Source: Roseiarcus sp963805295 (GTDB lineage Bacteria; Pseudomonadota; Alphaproteobacteria; Rhizobiales; Beijerinckiaceae). Taken from it: a stretch of 64,000 nucleotides of DNA. The notes beneath the pieces are model-generated. The model worked only from the letters and a program-made list of their open reading frames with translations, was not told the origin of the DNA and ran no database searches. Each line of letters starts with the position of its first letter. The stretch's first letter is position 1. This document shows positions 43,389 through 52,761 of this stretch, piece by piece. Location: NCBI GenBank assembly GCA_963805295.1, contig CAWDTW010000104.1, positions 1 to 64,000 of the forward strand. Reading direction: 5' to 3'. Made by a program: the position numbers and the translations under genes.

Positions 43389-44025
43389 GTGACGCTTGCA
43401 ATCATCGGTTCCGGCTTTGGCCGGACGGGAACGATGTCGCTCAAACGGGCTCTGGAGGAACTCGGCTTCGGTCCCTGTCACCATATGCAGGAGGTTCTTA
43501 CCCACCCCGAGCAGGTACGCGCACTGGCAAGCGATTGCGGCGGGCCGCCCGGTAAAATGGGATGAGGTGTTTGCGGGCTATCGCTCGCAGGTGGACTGGC
43601 CGGGCGCGCACGTCTGGCGCGAAACCGCCGCCGCCTATCCCAAGGCTAAGGTGATCCACACCATGCGCCCGGAGGAGCTGTGGTGGAAGAGTTTTTCCAC
43701 GACCATCGCGAAGCTGATGAGCGACTTCAAAGACATGCCGTTGCCGCTGCATGTGCGCTCCATGGTGGACGTCGCGATGGAGCTTATTGCGCACGAGACG
43801 TTCAGGGGAAAGTTCGCCGAAAAGGACGGCGCAATCGCCGCTTACCGCCTTCGTGCGGAGCAGGTGCGCTCGGCGATTCCGCTGGAGCGCCTGCTGGTGT
43901 TCGACGTCGCCGACGGCTGGGGGCCGCTGTGCCGCTTCCTCGGCCACAAAGTCCCCAATACGCCCTTTCCGAACATGAATTCGAACGAGGACTTCTGGAA
44001 ACTGGTCAGGGGCGAAGCGCGCTGA
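43389..44025 (+). pseudogene. Sulfotransferase family protein, one-base frameshift
   Basis: From GTG 43389 the frame gives the PAPS-binding loop IGSGFGRTGTMSLKRALEEL and HHMQEVLTHPEQV, then breaks at about 43517-43523. The other frame continues HWQAIAAGRPVKWDEVFAGY, AAAYPKAKVIHTMRPEELWW and LGHKVPNTPFPNMN to 44025. Removing one base gives a normal protein of about 211 residues. Such enzymes transfer sulfate from PAPS to hydroxyl groups. Whether it is coupled with the sulfatase 3.5 kb on is unclear. Confidence 0.8.
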
Positions 44026-44111
44026 CCCAACGCTGGGCAGAAGCCGTGGCTCTATTGGCGTTTAGTATTGAATTCGGGCTATTCTTGGCGCGTCTGATTC
44101 GAGGAGGCGTT

Positions 44112-45195
44112 GGTGGAGAGCCCGGAATTTGAGGATTGGCTGGGCGGGATCGGTAGGTTGACCCCAGCGCAGCGGCGACAGGCGGTGAAGGCGCTTTGCA
44201 AGGCCGAGGAGGCCGATGAGGACGTTGCGTCGGGCTTTGGCGAACCGGTCGAGGCGGCGGCTCGAGGATCGGAGGACGCGCCGGCGGCGCTTGCCGAGGG
44301 GGACGCGCGCAAGCAGCGCCGGGTTCGCGAGGACGCGCTGGGGGACATCGGCCAGGCGAAGGTGGAACGCCGGGGTTGCCCCATTGCGCGGGGCGCGACA
44401 TCGTCGCCTGGGGACGGGCGAACGGTCTGGCGCGCTCCCGCTGCAAGAGCTGCGGGCGCACGTTCAACGCCCTGACGAAGACGCCGATGGCGGGGCTGCG
44501 CAAGAAGGAGCAATGGCTCGACCACGCCCAGGCGATGATCGAGGGAACCAGCGTGGCGAAGGCCGCCGAACGTTGCCACGTCCACCCCACCACGGCCTTC
44601 CGCTGGCGACACCGGTTTCTCGGCTCGCCCGCGCTGGACAAGCCCAAGACGCTGAGAGGCATTGTCGAGGCGGACGAGACGTTCATCCTCGAATCGTTCA
44701 AGGGCCGCAGGTCCGGTCTTCCCCGCCCGCCGCGCAAGCGGGGCGGCAAGGCCAAGTACCGGGCCTCTTCTTCGAAAACATCCCGATCCTGGTGGCGCGC
44801 GACCGCGAGGGCGCAACCACCGACGCGGTGTTGCCCAATGTCGACCGCGCCTCGATCGCGGCGGCGCTGGACGGCGTGGTCACGCCCGCGAATCGGTTCG
44901 TCTGCGACGGCGGAAAGGCGATCGTGGCCTTCGCCCACAGGGCGAAATCCCGGTCCATGTCGTTCCCGCGCCGGGCAAGCCCAGCCCCGAGGCCCCCGAC
45001 CTCCATATCAACAACGTCAACGCCTATCACGGCCGGCTCAAGGAATGGATGCGCCGCTTCCACGGCGTCGCCACCAAGAACCTGCCCAACTATCTCGGAT
45101 GGAGACGAGCGCTCGAGGCATGGGGAGACGAGGCCACTCCGCAAAACTGGATCCTCGGCGCCATCGGGATGGGGCCTTATCAACAGATAACGTGA
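44112..45195 (+). pseudogene. IS1595 family transposase, three frame breaks
   Basis: The zinc ribbon (CPHCAGRDIV, CKSCGRTFNALT), the helix-turn-helix (AERCHVHPTTAFRWRHRF) and the DDE-like core (GIVEADETFILESFKG, FVCDGGKAIVAFAHRAK, NNVNAYHGRLKEWMRRFHGV) are all present but in three frames. Each break is one base missing from a run: CCCC near 44380, GGG near 44760, AAA near 44946. Correcting them gives one long protein. The terminal repeats are not clear. A different IS1595 copy lies 1.2 kb away. Confidence 0.8.
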
Positions 45196-45213
45196 TAAGA
45201 GCTAAGCCGTTAA

Positions 45214-46296
45214 CTAGCGCGGCTCGGAGCAATCCGACGCGCCGCCTGAGACGCGCCACGTATGTGGCGGCGTTCCCGCCATCCGGCTGAAAGCGTGGCT
45301 GAATGCGCTGATGTCGGCATAGCCCAAGGCGGCGGCGATCTCGGTGACGCCCATGCGGGTGCCGAGAAGCAACTGCCCTGCGACCTCGAAGCGCACTTCG
45401 TTCAGCAGCTTGCGGAACGTCGTGCCGTCCGCTTTCAGGCGGCGGTTCAGCGCCCGCGGATGCATCGTCAGGCGGCGCGCGATGGTTTCCTCGGCGAAGT
45501 CGCCGAACAGGAGGCGCGGGCGGAGGAGCCGAACGACCTGGTCGGCGACGCTGGGGAGAGCAACCGCCCAGTACTTCGCGACCGATTCTTCCAGGATCGC
45601 GCGCTGGCGGGAATCGGCGCCGGGCAGAGGGCGTTCGAGCTGGCCTGCAGGGAAGACGAGGGCCGTCTGCTCGGCGTCGAACCTGACGGGGACCTGAAAG
45701 AGACGGTGATACGGATGGACATCGGGCGGCGGCTTGCGCGCCAGGAGCACTTCGTCCGGCAACGCTCCGCACAATTCCCGGATTCCGTTGAATGCGAATG
45801 CCATCGTTCCATCGCAGAAATGGTCGATGCCCTCGGTTCCCCGCTGGTGGATCGCATAGCCGATCAAGGCTACGCCGTCGCGCACCGCCAGGTACCACAC
45901 GCCGCCCCGGACATAGCGGTGCAGGTTCTCGACAAGGTCCTGCAGCGCCCGGCCCAAGGTCGGCGCGTTCCGCATCAAATTGCCGACGAGACCCAAGCTC
46001 CTCGTGTCGGAGCGTTGCCCGAGCAGAAGGCCAAAATGTGCGCATCCCGTTCGCATCGCGCTCGCCTGGAGCAACTTGCCCGCCGCGGTGAAGGGGATCG
46101 CATTCTCGGGATTGCGGAAGACGCCAAGGTCAAGCCCTACGTCCAGCCGCAACGTCGGCGGGATCGACGCCGAGCTCCCGGAGGAGCTGAGGCGCCTCCG
46201 CGAAAGGCCCGATACGTTGTTGTCCCTCGGCACGTCCTGCCAAATCTCCCGCGCGGCCGTCGACCGCCCGGACGGAGCGAGGCGATGCGGCGCCAT
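45214..46296 (-). CDS. AraC family transcriptional regulator
   Basis: A regulator of about 360 residues. Residues 45-230 form an Arabinose_bd-type domain (TLRLDVGLDLGVFRNPENAI, HFGLLLGQRSDTRSLGL). The C-terminus has two helix-turn-helix units (IARRLTMHPRALNRRLKADG, then IAAALGYADISAFSHAFSRM). It ends SDCSEPR. The ATG at 46296 is a choice without a strong ribosome binding site. The gene lies between two IS1595 elements, and part of a paralogue survives at 43152. Confidence 0.85.
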   Translation of the reverse strand: MAPHRLAPSGRSTAAREIWQDVPRDNNVSGLSRRRLSSSGSSASIPPTLRLDVGLDLGVFRNPENAIPFTAAGKLLQASAMRTGCAHFGLLLGQRSDTRSLGLVGNLMRNAPTLGRALQDLVENLHRYVRGGVWYLAVRDGVALIGYAIHQRGTEGIDHFCDGTMAFAFNGIRELCGALPDEVLLARKPPPDVHPYHRLFQVPVRFDAEQTALVFPAGQLERPLPGADSRQRAILEESVAKYWAVALPSVADQVVRLLRPRLLFGDFAEETIARRLTMHPRALNRRLKADGTTFRKLLNEVRFEVAGQLLLGTRMGVTEIAAALGYADISAFSHAFSRMAGTPPHTWRVSGGASDCSEPR

Positions 46297-46371
46297 TGAA
46301 GAGCAACATTGATTTTGTAAGCTTGTCGCAAAATCGCAAGCGGCCAAAAAGCTGCCGTGTTCAAATTATTA

Positions 46372-47413
46372 GGCTCAATTCGCGTTAGGTTGCAATGGCC
46401 ATTTGAGCTCCTCCGCCGATGGCGGCGTTGAGGCATGTTCGGGGCGTGGGATTGTGCTTGAGGCCGGCGAGGTGGAACCACCTGAGGTAGCTGTCGAGGT
46501 ATTTTGTGGCGATGCCGCGATGGGGGCGTAGGAAGGTTTTGAGGCTCTCGTGGCGACTGTTGACGGTCTGGATGTGTAATTCCCCGCGGACACGTTCGCC
46601 GTTCGACTGGTTGAGCGCTTCATGGCTGACGCCGAGGGCGGCGGCGCAAGGCGGGTAGACGTTATTGCCGTCGGTGACGAGCAAGGCGTCCTTACCCAGA
46701 ACGGGCGCAAGCACCGGCTTGATGGTCTGGACGGTCACGGCCGAGAGGACGGCGCTGATGGTGGCGCCGCTCCGGTCGGCGGCCACGAGGATCGGCGTTT
46801 GTTCGTCCGAAAGGCCGCGCTTGGCTGCCTTTCCGCCCCGCCTGCGAGCCTTGCGCCCGAGGCGACGCTCGCCCTTACGGCTTGATAATATATAGGTTTC
46901 ATCGACTTCGATGATGCCGCTCAACAGGCGCGTGGGGTTCTTGGCGGCGCGCAGGAAGCGATGTCGCCAGCGGAACGCCGTGCTCACAGCCACCCCGCAC
47001 CGCTCGGCCGAGGCGGCCACCGTCTCGCCCTCGCTCAACGACTGACCAAAATCAAGCCAGCATTCCTTCTTGCGCAATCGGGCCAGCGGCGTTCCGGTCA
47101 GCGCGTTGAAGCTTCTGCGGCAATCCTTGCAGCGGAAACGGCGCAGGCCGTCGGCTTGGCCCCCGCCCACCGACGCCCCGCTGCAGTGCGGACAGCGACG
47201 CGCCTCGCCCAAGCGCTCCTCGATCGCCGCCGCCACCGCCGCTCTGGGCTGCCGGCCGGCCAGCACCGCCTCGAGCTCTTGGCGCTGCTTCGCCGTCAGA
47301 CCGTCGATCTCCGCCAGCCACGCTCGAAACATCCCCTGATCCATCGCAAACCCCTGTCAATCCTTAATAAATCGTAGCACAAACAGGCGTGTCAATCTAA
47401 CGCTAATTGAGCC
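46372..47413 (-). mobile_element. IS1595-family insertion sequence, complete with 8-bp target duplication
   Basis: The ends GGCTCAATTCGCGTTAG and, inverted, GGCTCAATTAGCGTTAG form the terminal repeats of a 1042-bp element. AATTATTA flanks it on both sides (46364-46371 and 47414-47421), an exact 8-bp duplication as expected for IS1595. It lies between the AraC gene and the sulfatase gene. Confidence 0.92.
46385..47344 (-). CDS. IS1595 family transposase
   Basis: A 319-residue intact transposase. Residues 50-80 form a zinc ribbon (CPHCSGASVGGG, CKDCRRSFNALTGTPLARL), followed by a helix-turn-helix (AERCGVAVSTAFRWRHRF). The ISXO2-like DDE/N core reads GIIEVDETYILSSRKGERR, LVTDGNNVYPP and VNSRHESLKTFLRPHRGIAT. 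No frame break is present, so this copy looks functional. Confidence 0.93.
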   Translation of the reverse strand: MDQGMFRAWLAEIDGLTAKQRQELEAVLAGRQPRAAVAAAIEERLGEARRCPHCSGASVGGGQADGLRRFRCKDCRRSFNALTGTPLARLRKKECWLDFGQSLSEGETVAASAERCGVAVSTAFRWRHRFLRAAKNPTRLLSGIIEVDETYILSSRKGERRLGRKARRRGGKAAKRGLSDEQTPILVAADRSGATISAVLSAVTVQTIKPVLAPVLGKDALLVTDGNNVYPPCAAALGVSHEALNQSNGERVRGELHIQTVNSRHESLKTFLRPHRGIATKYLDSYLRWFHLAGLKHNPTPRTCLNAAIGGGAQMAIAT

Positions 47414-47478
47414 AATTATTATCGTTGGCGCGGACGCGGCGGCAAACGCGCTGTTCGGTCATGTTGGGAGTGCGGAAC

Positions 47479-49309
47479 ATGGATGAGAAAATGCCGGTCG
47501 ATCGCAGCGAAACGAGCAAGAATTCTGCCCGCGGAGACACTTCGCCGACCAGCAGCGCATCTGCTGACGCCGCGGCGAAGTCGCCCACGCGCCGCCGCTT
47601 GCTGCAAGCGGGAGCCGGGCTCGTCGCTGCGGCCACGGGCGCATCGCGAGGCGTCGCTGCGCCGATGATTGCGGGTCAATCGGTCATCGTCCCGCGGGCG
47701 CCGAACATCGTCGTGATGATGACGGACCAGGAGCGCCATCATATGCATTGGCCGGCGGGGTGGGCGGAACAGAACCTTCCATCCTTGCAGCGGCTCAAGC
47801 GCAACGGCCTCTATTTCCTGCGCGCCTATACCGCCGCCTGCGAATGCTCGCCGTCCCGGGGAGTGATGCAGACAGGCCGCTTCGCTCCGGTCAATCGCAT
47901 CCCCTCGACCACCGTTCTGTGGCCCGGATTGGTGCACCAGGATCACCAGCCGACCATCGCCACTCTGCTCAAGGCGCACGCCGGTTACGACGTGGTCTGG
48001 AAAGGCAAGTGGCACCTCAGCTACGCCTCGAACGCCGCCCCAGGCAACGGCGGCGAAGATTGGGGGCCGGCCGACATCAAGGTCATGGAGGCGAATTGGG
48101 GATGGTCCGGCTGGAACCCGCCGGATGCGGGCACCGCCATTCAGCAGGCGCAGGGAACGCCGTTCGGCGTCTTCAACGGGAATAACACGGCCGGCGGCGG
48201 CAACCCCAACAACGACGGTCGATATGTCTCCGGGGATATCAATGCTACGCCCGGCCAGATACCCGGGGTGGGCGGTGAAAGCGTCGTCGAGTTCCTGCAA
48301 GGCCGCAAAGGATCGTCCAATCCATTCTGCCTGTTCGTGTCGCTGGTCAATCCGCATGACATCGGAGCCTATCCGGGCAACCTGATCACGCCGCCCGCCT
48401 GGCAACAGGTCGGCTACAAGCGAGAGGACTTCGCCCATCTCGGCATCAAGCTGCCGCCCAACTATGCCGATGACCTGTCGACCAAGCCGAGCATCCAAAA
48501 GTTGGCGCGCGACAATTACGACAAATTCGCTCCGCTGGACGGGCCGGAGGCGCACGAGGAATACATCAACTTCTATGCCTATCTGCATAAGGTCGTCGAT
48601 AAGCACATCACGACCGTCCTCGACACGCTCGAGGAAACCGGGCTTATGGACAATACGATCATCCTGCGCTTTGCCGATCATGGCGAGGGCGGGTTGTCAC
48701 ACGGGTTTCGCGAGAAGGCCTATACGGCCTACGAGGAAATGATCCACGTCCCGCTGATCGTGCACAATCGGAGGCTCTATCCGGAGCCGCTCGAGACCAT
48801 GGCGTTCTATGATCACCGCAGTCTCCTGCCGACGATCCTCGATCTTGCCGGCGTTCGCGATGCGGATTCCTACGGCATCGGCAAGAGCATCGTTCCGGTC
48901 ATGCAGGATCCGTCCAAGAGCGTGCAGGACCACACGCTGTTCTCATTCGATGATGTGTTCTTCGTCCCGCCCACGGCTCCAAAGGGTCATATCCGGGCGA
49001 TGCGCGAAGGCGACTGGACCTACGCGGTCTATTTCAGCATGGACGGCCGGCTGGGAGCAAACCCCCGGATTCCGCTAAAGGGGGGAATACCGGCGCCAGG
49101 CGAAGTCGATGCCCCCGGCGCAGCTCGAATATGAGCTTTACAATATCCAGAGCGATCCTGACCAGATGAATAACCTCCTCCATGGCGCGCCGACCGCGGA
49201 TGTGAGGAAAGAATGGGCGCGTCTGCACGATAAGCTCACCAAGGGTCTCTACGACGCCGGCAATCTGCCCAACGGTTTTCAGTGGCCGATCTGGCCGGCC
49301 GGGGTGTGA
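47479..49309 (+). pseudogene. Tat-exported sulfatase, one-base frameshift near the C-terminus
   Basis: The Tat signal TRRRLLQAGAGLVAAATGAS is followed by NIVVMMTDQERHHMHWP (metal ligands). The active site is CECSPSRGVMQTGR, whose Cys in C-S-P-S-R becomes formylglycine, and KGKWHLSY and LRFADHGEGG follow. At about 49109-49113 one surplus C breaks the frame after GEVDAP. AQLEYELYNIQSDPDQMNNL and the end follow in the other frame. It hydrolyses sulfate esters in the periplasm. No formylglycine-generating enzyme is nearby. Its promoter may be altered by the IS just upstream. Confidence 0.85.
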
Positions 49310-49466
49310 TCGCAGCGTGACGCGGACCGGCTTAAGGTTGCCGAACTTGGCCCCATCGGAGCATCGACCGAACCGCTCCGGCGAGCGCCCCACCCGCCAC
49401 GCAAGGCCAATAGTTTGACTGATTCCCGCCCCAGGTTCCGGGCAGTCCGTCCGCCCGGGGCGTTGC

Positions 49467-50898
49467 ATGAGGCCGGTTGGGCTCTTTCTCTTCGGCGCGA
49501 CGGCGCTCGTATCGTTGGTCTGCGGCGCCCAGGCCGCCGATCTGCCGACGCAAGCGCCCGCGCCGGCTTCGGCGCCGTCCTGCTTCGCCAACCTCGCCGA
49601 CTATCTCCTGGCGAGCGCTGAGGAATGCCCGCTCGCGTGGAACGGCATAACGCTCTACGGCAGGATCGACGTCGGCGCCGGCTATGAGACGCATGGAGTC
49701 CCGTTCAACGGCGCCTATCCCAACGGGGTCGAAACGCTCATCTCGAAGAACAGCAACGGCTCTCGCACCACGATATTGCCGAACGGGCTCGGCCAGTCGA
49801 ATGTCGGCGTGAAGGGTGACGAACCGATCGCGCCCGATTGGTCGCTCGTGTTCAATTTCCAGACGGGTTTCAACCCCTATTACCCGCAACTGGCCAACGG
49901 CCCCAGATCCCTGGTTGAGAACAACCTCGCCGCGCTCGAATTTCAAAGCGCAAACGGGGACTCCAGTCGCGCGGGGCAGCTCTTCAACACCATCGCCTAT
50001 GCCGGGATCAGCAACAAGACCTTCGGCGAGGTGACCGTCGGGCGGCACGACTTCCTCATATTGGACGGCTTGGGCGGATATGACGCGATGGGCGCGGCAC
50101 CCGCCTTTTCGGTGGTTGGCGCCTCGAACACGGTCGCAGGCGCAGGCGACACCGAGAACGCCCGCTACAACACCTCGGTTCAATATCGCGTGAGCATCGG
50201 TCCGTTTCGTTTGGCCGCACTCTACCAGTTCGGCGGCTACGATCAGGGCAACGGTTCGAATGGCGCCTTTGATGCGCAAATCGGCGGCGATTTCGGCGGA
50301 TTTTCTTTCGACGCCGTCGGCAGCAAGGTCAAGGATGCAGTGTCGCTGTCGAACTTCGGCGAATATCCGTTGCCGTCCGGAGTTGGCGATAAACGATCTG
50401 AAGGCGACGCTGTCCAACAACACCGCGGGCGCTCTTTTGGCGAAATACAAATATAACATCGCGACGATATTTGGCGGATTCGAATATATTCTGTTCCAGA
50501 ATCCGAGCGACGCCTATCCAAACGGTTTTACGACCCTTGGAGACTATACTGTCCTTCCGGGGTACGTCACCTCCACCGCCTACACGAACAATAAGATTTT
50601 GCGAGTGTTCTGGACCGGGCTGCGCCTGGCGATACGCGACGACCTCGACGTGAATGGCGCTTATTACCACTATTATCAGAATGACTATAATACCAGCACG
50701 TGCACGGATGGCGGTCTTTCCGCATCGAGTTGCCATGGCACGCTGAACGCGCTCTCCGCCATGATCGACTATCGCCCCTCGAAGCGGGTCGACGCCTATG
50801 CCGGCGTGATGTGGTCGCAGGTGAGCGGGGGTCTCGCCAGCGGTTATCTATTCACTCAAAACATCGGGCCGACGATCGGTCTTCGAGTGCAGTTTTAG
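49467..50898 (+). pseudogene. Outer-membrane porin, one-base frameshift
   Basis: A signal peptide (LFLFGATALVSLVCGAQAA) precedes a short coiled region and a 16-stranded-type beta barrel of the general porin family (ITLYGRIDVGAGYETHGVPF, VGVKGDEPIAPDWSLVFNFQ). One extra G at about 50379-50380 breaks the frame after PLPS. The remaining strands (LKATLSNNTAGALLAKYKYN to QNIGPTIGLRVQF) continue to 50898, ending in the typical C-terminal Phe. It lies 157 bases after the sulfatase, so uptake of sulfated substrates is a possible joint role. Confidence 0.82.
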
Positions 50899-51063
50899 GC
50901 CGGCCTCCGGGCGACGCTCGAGCCCGCCGCCGAGCGGTCCCGACGAAAAGGGACTCCCCGGACGCCTCCGGCGCTTGCCCGAATCGTGCCACTATGAGAC
51001 ATTGTGCAACGCAATAGGCAAGGCTGCAGCACTGCGGCTCTCTCTCCGAAGGAACGCATCCCG

Positions 51064-51710
51064 ATGATCGTCGGCGTTCTCAATCAAAAAGGGGGCGTCG
51101 GCAAGACGACCGTCGCGATCAATCTGGCGGCGAGCCTCGCCCTCGGCGGCGAGCGGGTCCTGCTGATCGACGCCGACCCCCAGGGCAGCGCGATGGCCTG
51201 GTCGAGCACGCGCGAGAGCAAGAACCTCCCTTTTCCATCGTCGGCATGGCGAAGCCGACACTCCATCGCGACCTGCCGCGGCTGGCGAAGGATTACGACA
51301 TCGTCATCATCGACGGCGCGCCGCGGGTCAACGATCTCGGCCGCTCATTGATCCTCGCCAGCGACAAGGTGCTCATTCCCGTCCAGCCCTCGCCCTACGA
51401 CGTGTGGGCCGCCGCCGATACGGTGCAGTTGATCCGCGAAGCCCAGGTGCTGAAGGAAAGCCTCGAGGCGGCCTTCGTCGTCAATCGCCGCATCGCGCGA
51501 ACCGCGATCGGCCGCGACGCGGCCGAGGCGCTGGCGCGATTCGAGGACGTCCCGGTCCTCGCCGCCGTGCTCAACCAGCGGGTCGTCTATGCCGAGAGCG
51601 CCGCCAAGGGGCTTTCGGTGATCGAGGCCGCGCCGACGAGCGAGGCCGCGCGCGAAGTCGAGGCGCTCGCCCGCGAGGTCCTCGGCGCTAGGACAAGGAA
51701 AGCGGCGTGA
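51064..51710 (+). pseudogene. ParA family ATPase, one-base frameshift
   Basis: The deviant Walker A is NQKGGVGKTTVAINLA, then LLIDADPQGSAMAWSS. After KNLPF a base missing from the CCC at about 51229-51231 breaks the frame. VGMAKPTLHRDLPRL, YDIVIIDGAPRVNDL and LIPVQPSPYDVWAA continue to 51710. The corrected protein has about 216 residues, the short orphan ParA type without a helix-turn-helix. No parB or parS is near. It overlaps the next gene by four bases, so the pair is coupled. Confidence 0.85.
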
Positions 51711-52009
51711 GCAAGAAGACGATTCTGTTCTCCGTGCCGGCGAAGGCGCCGCGTTCGCGCGAGCCCGTCGGCGACGGCGGCGGCAGTCGCCCCGAGGGCG
51801 CCGTGATCGACGCCGGCTCCGACGACTGGGTGAGCGACAGGCACGCCCGGGCGGAAGACAGGCCGGCGAAGACGGCCGGTCCGAGCCTGATCCTCGATCT
51901 CGCCGCCGAGCGGAGCCTGATGGAAGTCGTCGCGCTGAGCCTCCTTGCGCCGTTCGCGCTCGGCTGGTTCTGGCTCGTCGACGCGATGGCGGGACGCGTC
52001 CGGTTTTAG
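51707..52009 (+). CDS. Hypothetical protein with C-terminal membrane helix
   Basis: The 100-residue protein starts at GTG within the ParA stop (GTGA). The first 70 residues are polar and probably disordered, and VVALSLLAPFALGWFWLVDA forms a C-terminal helix. It may tether or partner the ParA-like ATPase. I do not recognise a family. Confidence 0.6.
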   Translation: MSKKTILFSVPAKAPRSREPVGDGGGSRPEGAVIDAGSDDWVSDRHARAEDRPAKTAGPSLILDLAAERSLMEVVALSLLAPFALGWFWLVDAMAGRVRF

Positions 52010-52050
52010 GCAGAACCAGAGAGACGGCCGCAAATTCGCGGGTTGCAGTC

Positions 52051-52296
52051 TCAGCGCCAATAATTGTTGGCCGCTGCGATCGTAGCGAACTCGACCGCGA
52101 CCACGTGGCTTGCCGCGATCAGGGCGTAGGGATCGTCCGCGTAGCGGAGCCGGCCGCTCTTCAGCCTCTCCACGTCTTTCTGCATGGCATGAACGGAGTG
52201 GCGCGCAAGCGCGATCGCCAGCGCCCGTCCGTCTTCCGGCGTCCGGGTGATCAAGGTGTTGTCGGGGATGAGTGGCTCCGGCGGCGCCTGAGTCAT
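52051..52296 (-). CDS. Hypothetical 81-residue protein
   Basis: The frame from ATG 52296 (MTQAPPEPLIPDNTLITRTP) contains ALAIALARHSVHAMQKDVER and ends AIAAANNYWR. It is soluble and helical. The CAGGAGAT upstream supports the start. No family is recognised. Confidence 0.5.
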   Translation of the reverse strand: MTQAPPEPLIPDNTLITRTPEDGRALAIALARHSVHAMQKDVERLKSGRLRYADDPYALIAASHVVAVEFATIAAANNYWR

Positions 52297-52375
52297 TGGG
52301 CGATCTCCTGTTCCAAGCAACCACGCTCACGTTCACGCGCCTGATCGAGGCATGAGAGCGGCGAATTATGGCGCC

Positions 52376-52407
52376 GCCGAGGGCGTAATGCCCTACGCGC
52401 CCTCGGC
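52376..52407. terminator. Hairpin, possible terminator
   Basis: GCCGAGGGCG and CGCCCTCGGC pair over 10 bases with a 12-base loop. It lies between the small gene at 52051 and the IS630 fragment. No T-run follows. Confidence 0.35.
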
Positions 52408-52560
52408 CGTCAAAGTAAAACCCGCTCCGTACCCGTCAGCCGCCTGAGGACATACGACAGAAGCCGGGCGCTTGCCCTTGGAGATCAACTCATCGAGTTG
52501 TCCCCGTTCGTCCTCACTCAACCTCACCGCATATTTCTTGACGATAGTCTCTCGCCGCCA
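52393..52560 (-). pseudogene. IS630 family transposase, N-terminal fragment
   Basis: VKKYAVRLSEDERGQLDELI and SKGKRPAS match the start of IS630-type transposases, which open with a helix-turn-helix. Similarity stops after about 28 residues and nothing of the DDE domain remains. Confidence 0.5.
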
Positions 52561-52761
52561 CGAATTATCTCCATCGCCGCCTCGCGACGGTAGAGATTCG
52601 GAAAACCCCATCGGACGCAATGACGCGAGGCGCCAGGCGCGAAATAATTCGCTGCTCCTCCGCTTAGCGAATTTTCTCGCAAGGTCCTGGAACCCACCGT
52701 CTTTTCAGCTCGAAATTTGACGATTGGGGCCGAAAAGCGAGGAATTCTCCTCAACGAACGA

